From Pseudomonas bohemica (GTDB lineage: Bacteria; Pseudomonadota; Gammaproteobacteria; Pseudomonadales; Pseudomonadaceae): a DNA stretch of 64,000 nt. Positions 62,031 through 64,000 of this stretch are shown piece by piece (position 1 is the first letter of the stretch; every line of letters starts with the position of its first letter). Made by a program: the position numbers and the translations under genes. The notes below the pieces were generated by a model that saw nothing but the letters and a program-made list of their open reading frames with translations, was not told the DNA's origin and searched no databases. Where the stretch lies: NCBI RefSeq assembly GCF_002934685.1, contig NZ_NKHL01000103.1, forward strand, positions 7,762-71,761, in the 5' to 3' direction.

Positions 62031-62557
62031 CGTGCTTCTCCCGCTGCGCGTAAGGCACCCAGCCCTGCGGCCAGGCGTACTTGATAAGACAAAAACGCGA
62101 TCAGCTGCGCGAGCACGACGATTTCCTCGGTGCTCAGGCCTTGCTGCTGCAGCGCCTGCAGGGCCTGCTGATCGCCGTGGACCGGTGATTCGATCAAGGT
62201 GCGGGTAAAGCGCAGAATCGCCGCCAGCCGCGCGTCGTCGAGTGCATCGAGCGCGCCGGATTCGATGTTCGAACGCACGCCTTTGTCGATACCCTGCGTC
62301 TCCAGTTGGCCGAGGTATTGGGCGGCGAGCAGCGGCTGTGGCGTCAGGTACGCCGCGTAATAGGCGACCCACAGGCGCTCGGTCAGCGACAGGTTGTTTT
62401 CCAGCACTGGGGCGAAGAACAGGTCCTGACTGGCCTGTGTCGCCGAAGCGACTTTTTCCCGCGCATGGCGAACCGCGTGCAGCGGCGTGCCGGGCTGGAT
62501 ATCCAGCAAGCTGTCGAGCAGATCGGTGGCGACAGCGGTTGGGGCGGTCGAGGTCAT
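62027..62557 (-). CDS. CMD-domain protein (AhpD-fold partner)
   Basis: Protein of 176 residues with a carboxymuconolactone-decarboxylase-like fold (ENNLSLTERLWVAYYAAYL; VLAQLIAFLSYQVRLAAGLGALRAAG), but without the CxxC centre of its partner. It is coupled to the AhpD-like gene and follows the solute-binding protein by 66 bp on the same strand. I recall this trio from the KPN_01854 / Avi_7170 families, whose genes cluster with a luciferase-like monooxygenase; that assignment is from memory. Function unproven. Confidence 0.85.
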   Translation of the reverse strand: MTSTAPTAVATDLLDSLLDIQPGTPLHAVRHAREKVASATQASQDLFFAPVLENNLSLTERLWVAYYAAYLTPQPLLAAQYLGQLETQGIDKGVRSNIESGALDALDDARLAAILRFTRTLIESPVHGDQQALQALQQQGLSTEEIVVLAQLIAFLSYQVRLAAGLGALRAAGEAR

Positions 62558-62623
62558 GATGACTCCTGCAAAGTGTCGGTTGTGCCCCTGCTACGGCAAA
62601 ATGCCGTGCAGGAGCGAGACGGT

Positions 62624-64000
62624 TCAAGGTTGCTCGGTGACCATGGTCGCGGCGGTGCGGTCGCTGACCAGCGGCTCGACTTTCAACCCTTTGCGTGCGG
62701 CCCAGATGTTCTGGTAGTGGAACAGCGGGATGATGCCGACGTCATCGCTGACGACCTTGACCGAGTCCTCAAGAATCTTGCGGCGCTTGGCTTCATCAAA
62801 CTCGGAGGTGGCGTCGATCAGGGCCTTGTCCGCCAACGGGTTGCTGTAATGGCCCCAGTTGGATGCGCCCTGCCCTTTATTGCTGTCGACGGTGGTGAGG
62901 ATGTTGGTCAGCGCATAGGCCGCTTCGCCGGTGCCGTTGCCCCAGGCGATCACGCTGATCGCCAGCTCGTTCTTGTTAGCCTTGCCTGCGTACACCGCCC
63001 AAGGCAGCACTTCGAGCTGGACCTTGACGCCGATGCGCGACCAGAACTGCGCCACAGCCTGCATTGCCTCAGGCGCTTGCGGGTAACGATCGCCCGGGAC
63101 GTGGGCCGTCAGCTGGAAGCCATCGGGGAAACCTGCCTGCGCCAGCAGCTCCTTGGCCTGTTTGGGGTCGTACGGAATGTTTTTCACCTCCGGGTTGTAG
63201 CCAAAGGTGTTGGCCGGCATCCATTGGTTGGCCTCGGTCACGGTGCCCTGCATGATGCGCTCGTCGATGGCCTGGCGGTTGATCGCCAGGGACAGCGCCT
63301 TGCGCACGCGAACGTCACGCAGTGGGTTGTCGACTAGCGGCTTGCCAGCGTTATCGCGAATGAACTCATTGGGCCCTTCGCGGAAACTTGGCTGAATGAT
63401 CAGCGCGCGCAGCCCCTGATAGGCGAAGACGTTCACGGCAGGCGTCTTGCGCAGCCGCTCGACGTCGGTCGGCGAGACCTTGTCGATCACATCGACGTCA
63501 CCAGCGAGCAACGCCGCTGTGCGGTTGGCCGCGTTGGCGATGAAGCGGAAATCCACCTGATCCCAAGTTGGCTTGCCGCCCCAGTAGCTGTCGTTGCGTT
63601 CGAAGATCGTGCGATCGCCCGGCACATACGAAACGAAGCGGTAGGGACCTGTGCCGACCATTGCCTTGCCCGAGTTGTAATCCGCGCTGCTGGCACCGGC
63701 ACCTGCGTGACGGCTGACGATGTAGATCGAATCCACGTCCGGCAGCAGGTTGGCGTTCGGGGTGCCGGTCTTGATGATCAGCGTGTGATCATCCTTGGCC
63801 TTTACCGATTCGACCGTACGCGTCGCGCCCGCATAGGAGGCAACGCTGCCCGGTACGTTACGCGCACGCTCGAAGGAGAACACGAAATCGTCGGCGGTCA
63901 ACGGCGTGCCGTCCTGCCATTTGACGTCGTCGCGCAGGTCGAACTGCCAGGTGGTGTCATCCAGTACTTTCCAGCTCTTGGCCAGGCCCGGCAGGGTCTT
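62624..64000 (-). CDS. ABC transporter solute-binding protein, peptide/OppA family, 5' end missing
   Basis: Periplasmic SBP_bac_5-type protein; 458 codons are present and the gene continues past the right edge. It shows SWKVLDDTTWQFDLRDDVKW and GTPLTADDFVFSFERARN, the family hallmark, then VGTGPYRFVSYVPGD and HVPGDRYPQAPEAMQ. The C-terminal end is normal. It heads the transcript of the CMD/AhpD pair. It probably binds a peptide or other hydrophobic compound, and the permease and ATPase genes are expected beyond the window. Confidence 0.92.
   Translation of the reverse strand, partial: KTLPGLAKSWKVLDDTTWQFDLRDDVKWQDGTPLTADDFVFSFERARNVPGSVASYAGATRTVESVKAKDDHTLIIKTGTPNANLLPDVDSIYIVSRHAGAGASSADYNSGKAMVGTGPYRFVSYVPGDRTIFERNDSYWGGKPTWDQVDFRFIANAANRTAALLAGDVDVIDKVSPTDVERLRKTPAVNVFAYQGLRALIIQPSFREGPNEFIRDNAGKPLVDNPLRDVRVRKALSLAINRQAIDERIMQGTVTEANQWMPANTFGYNPEVKNIPYDPKQAKELLAQAGFPDGFQLTAHVPGDRYPQAPEAMQAVAQFWSRIGVKVQLEVLPWAVYAGKANKNELAISVIAWGNGTGEAAYALTNILTTVDSNKGQGASNWGHYSNPLADKALIDATSEFDEAKRRKILEDSVKVVSDDVGIIPLFHYQNIWAARKGLKVEPLVSDRTAATMVTEQP

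Overview
The window is a stretch of chromosome from a fluorescent Pseudomonas, most likely the P. syringae/P. fluorescens lineage. The evidence is gene order and sequence style: etfB / etf-QO, a leuC-leuD-leuB-asd block with a divergent LysR gene, gltX next to tRNA-Glu and tRNA-Ala genes, high GC with strong third-position GC bias, and scattered Pseudomonas-type REP palindromes (GTGGGAG...GCTCAC). No insertion sequence, integrase, CRISPR array or rRNA was found. Species cannot be fixed from the sequence alone.

Layout. 0-2.4 kb: fatty-acid electron transfer (etfB 5' end, etf-QO) with a PsrA-type operator beside a sigma70 promoter. 2.5-4.6 kb: AraC regulator divergent from a zinc alcohol dehydrogenase. 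4.7-10 kb: a D-galactonate operon read leftward (dgoK-dgoA-dgoD-transporter-IclR regulator). 10.4-11.6 kb: membrane acyltransferase. 11.7-17.5 kb: asd, leuB, leuD, leuC and a divergent LysR gene whose promoter region carries a duplicated module. 17.5-23.2 kb: a PAS-GGDEF-EAL protein, a small heat-shock protein behind a ROSE-like RNA thermometer, dusC, a thioesterase, a TetR gene and four tRNAs (Glu-Ala-Glu-Ala in plus-strand order, all on the minus strand). 23.5-27.3 kb: gltX, a broken emrA-like fusion protein gene and an intact emrB-like pump gene. 27.4-32.3 kb: a PAAR-Rhs effector gene with a compositionally distinct C-terminal toxin and a probable immunity gene.

32.4-49.6 kb is an accessory catabolic region. 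It holds a TetR-DMT exporter-flavin monooxygenase-RidA operon divergent from an omega-aminotransferase, then a DUF1028 protein and an ArgE-like deacylase. Next comes a LysR gene divergent from an aldehyde dehydrogenase / NCS1 permease / GMC oxidoreductase operon, followed by a nitrate/sulfonate/taurine-class ABC importer and a beta-hydroxyacid dehydrogenase. The aldehyde dehydrogenase and ABC-importer leaders share a roughly 20-bp motif, which suggests common regulation. Together these genes look suited to importing and oxidising an amine or amino-alcohol, but the substrate cannot be read from sequence.

49.7-64 kb: LysR / ene-reductase pair, GntR plus an allophanate hydrolase without urea carboxylase, a short gene-poor stretch, a small lipoprotein, LysR / ArgC-like reductase, CoA-transferase, LysR / EamA pair, and a CMD/AhpD-like pair downstream of a peptide-type ABC solute-binding protein that runs off the right edge.

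Most promising for new biology: the uncharacterised Rhs C-terminal toxin and its putative immunity protein (31418-32342), the coordinated amine-catabolism region at 32-49 kb, and the regulatory duplications and palindromes noted below.
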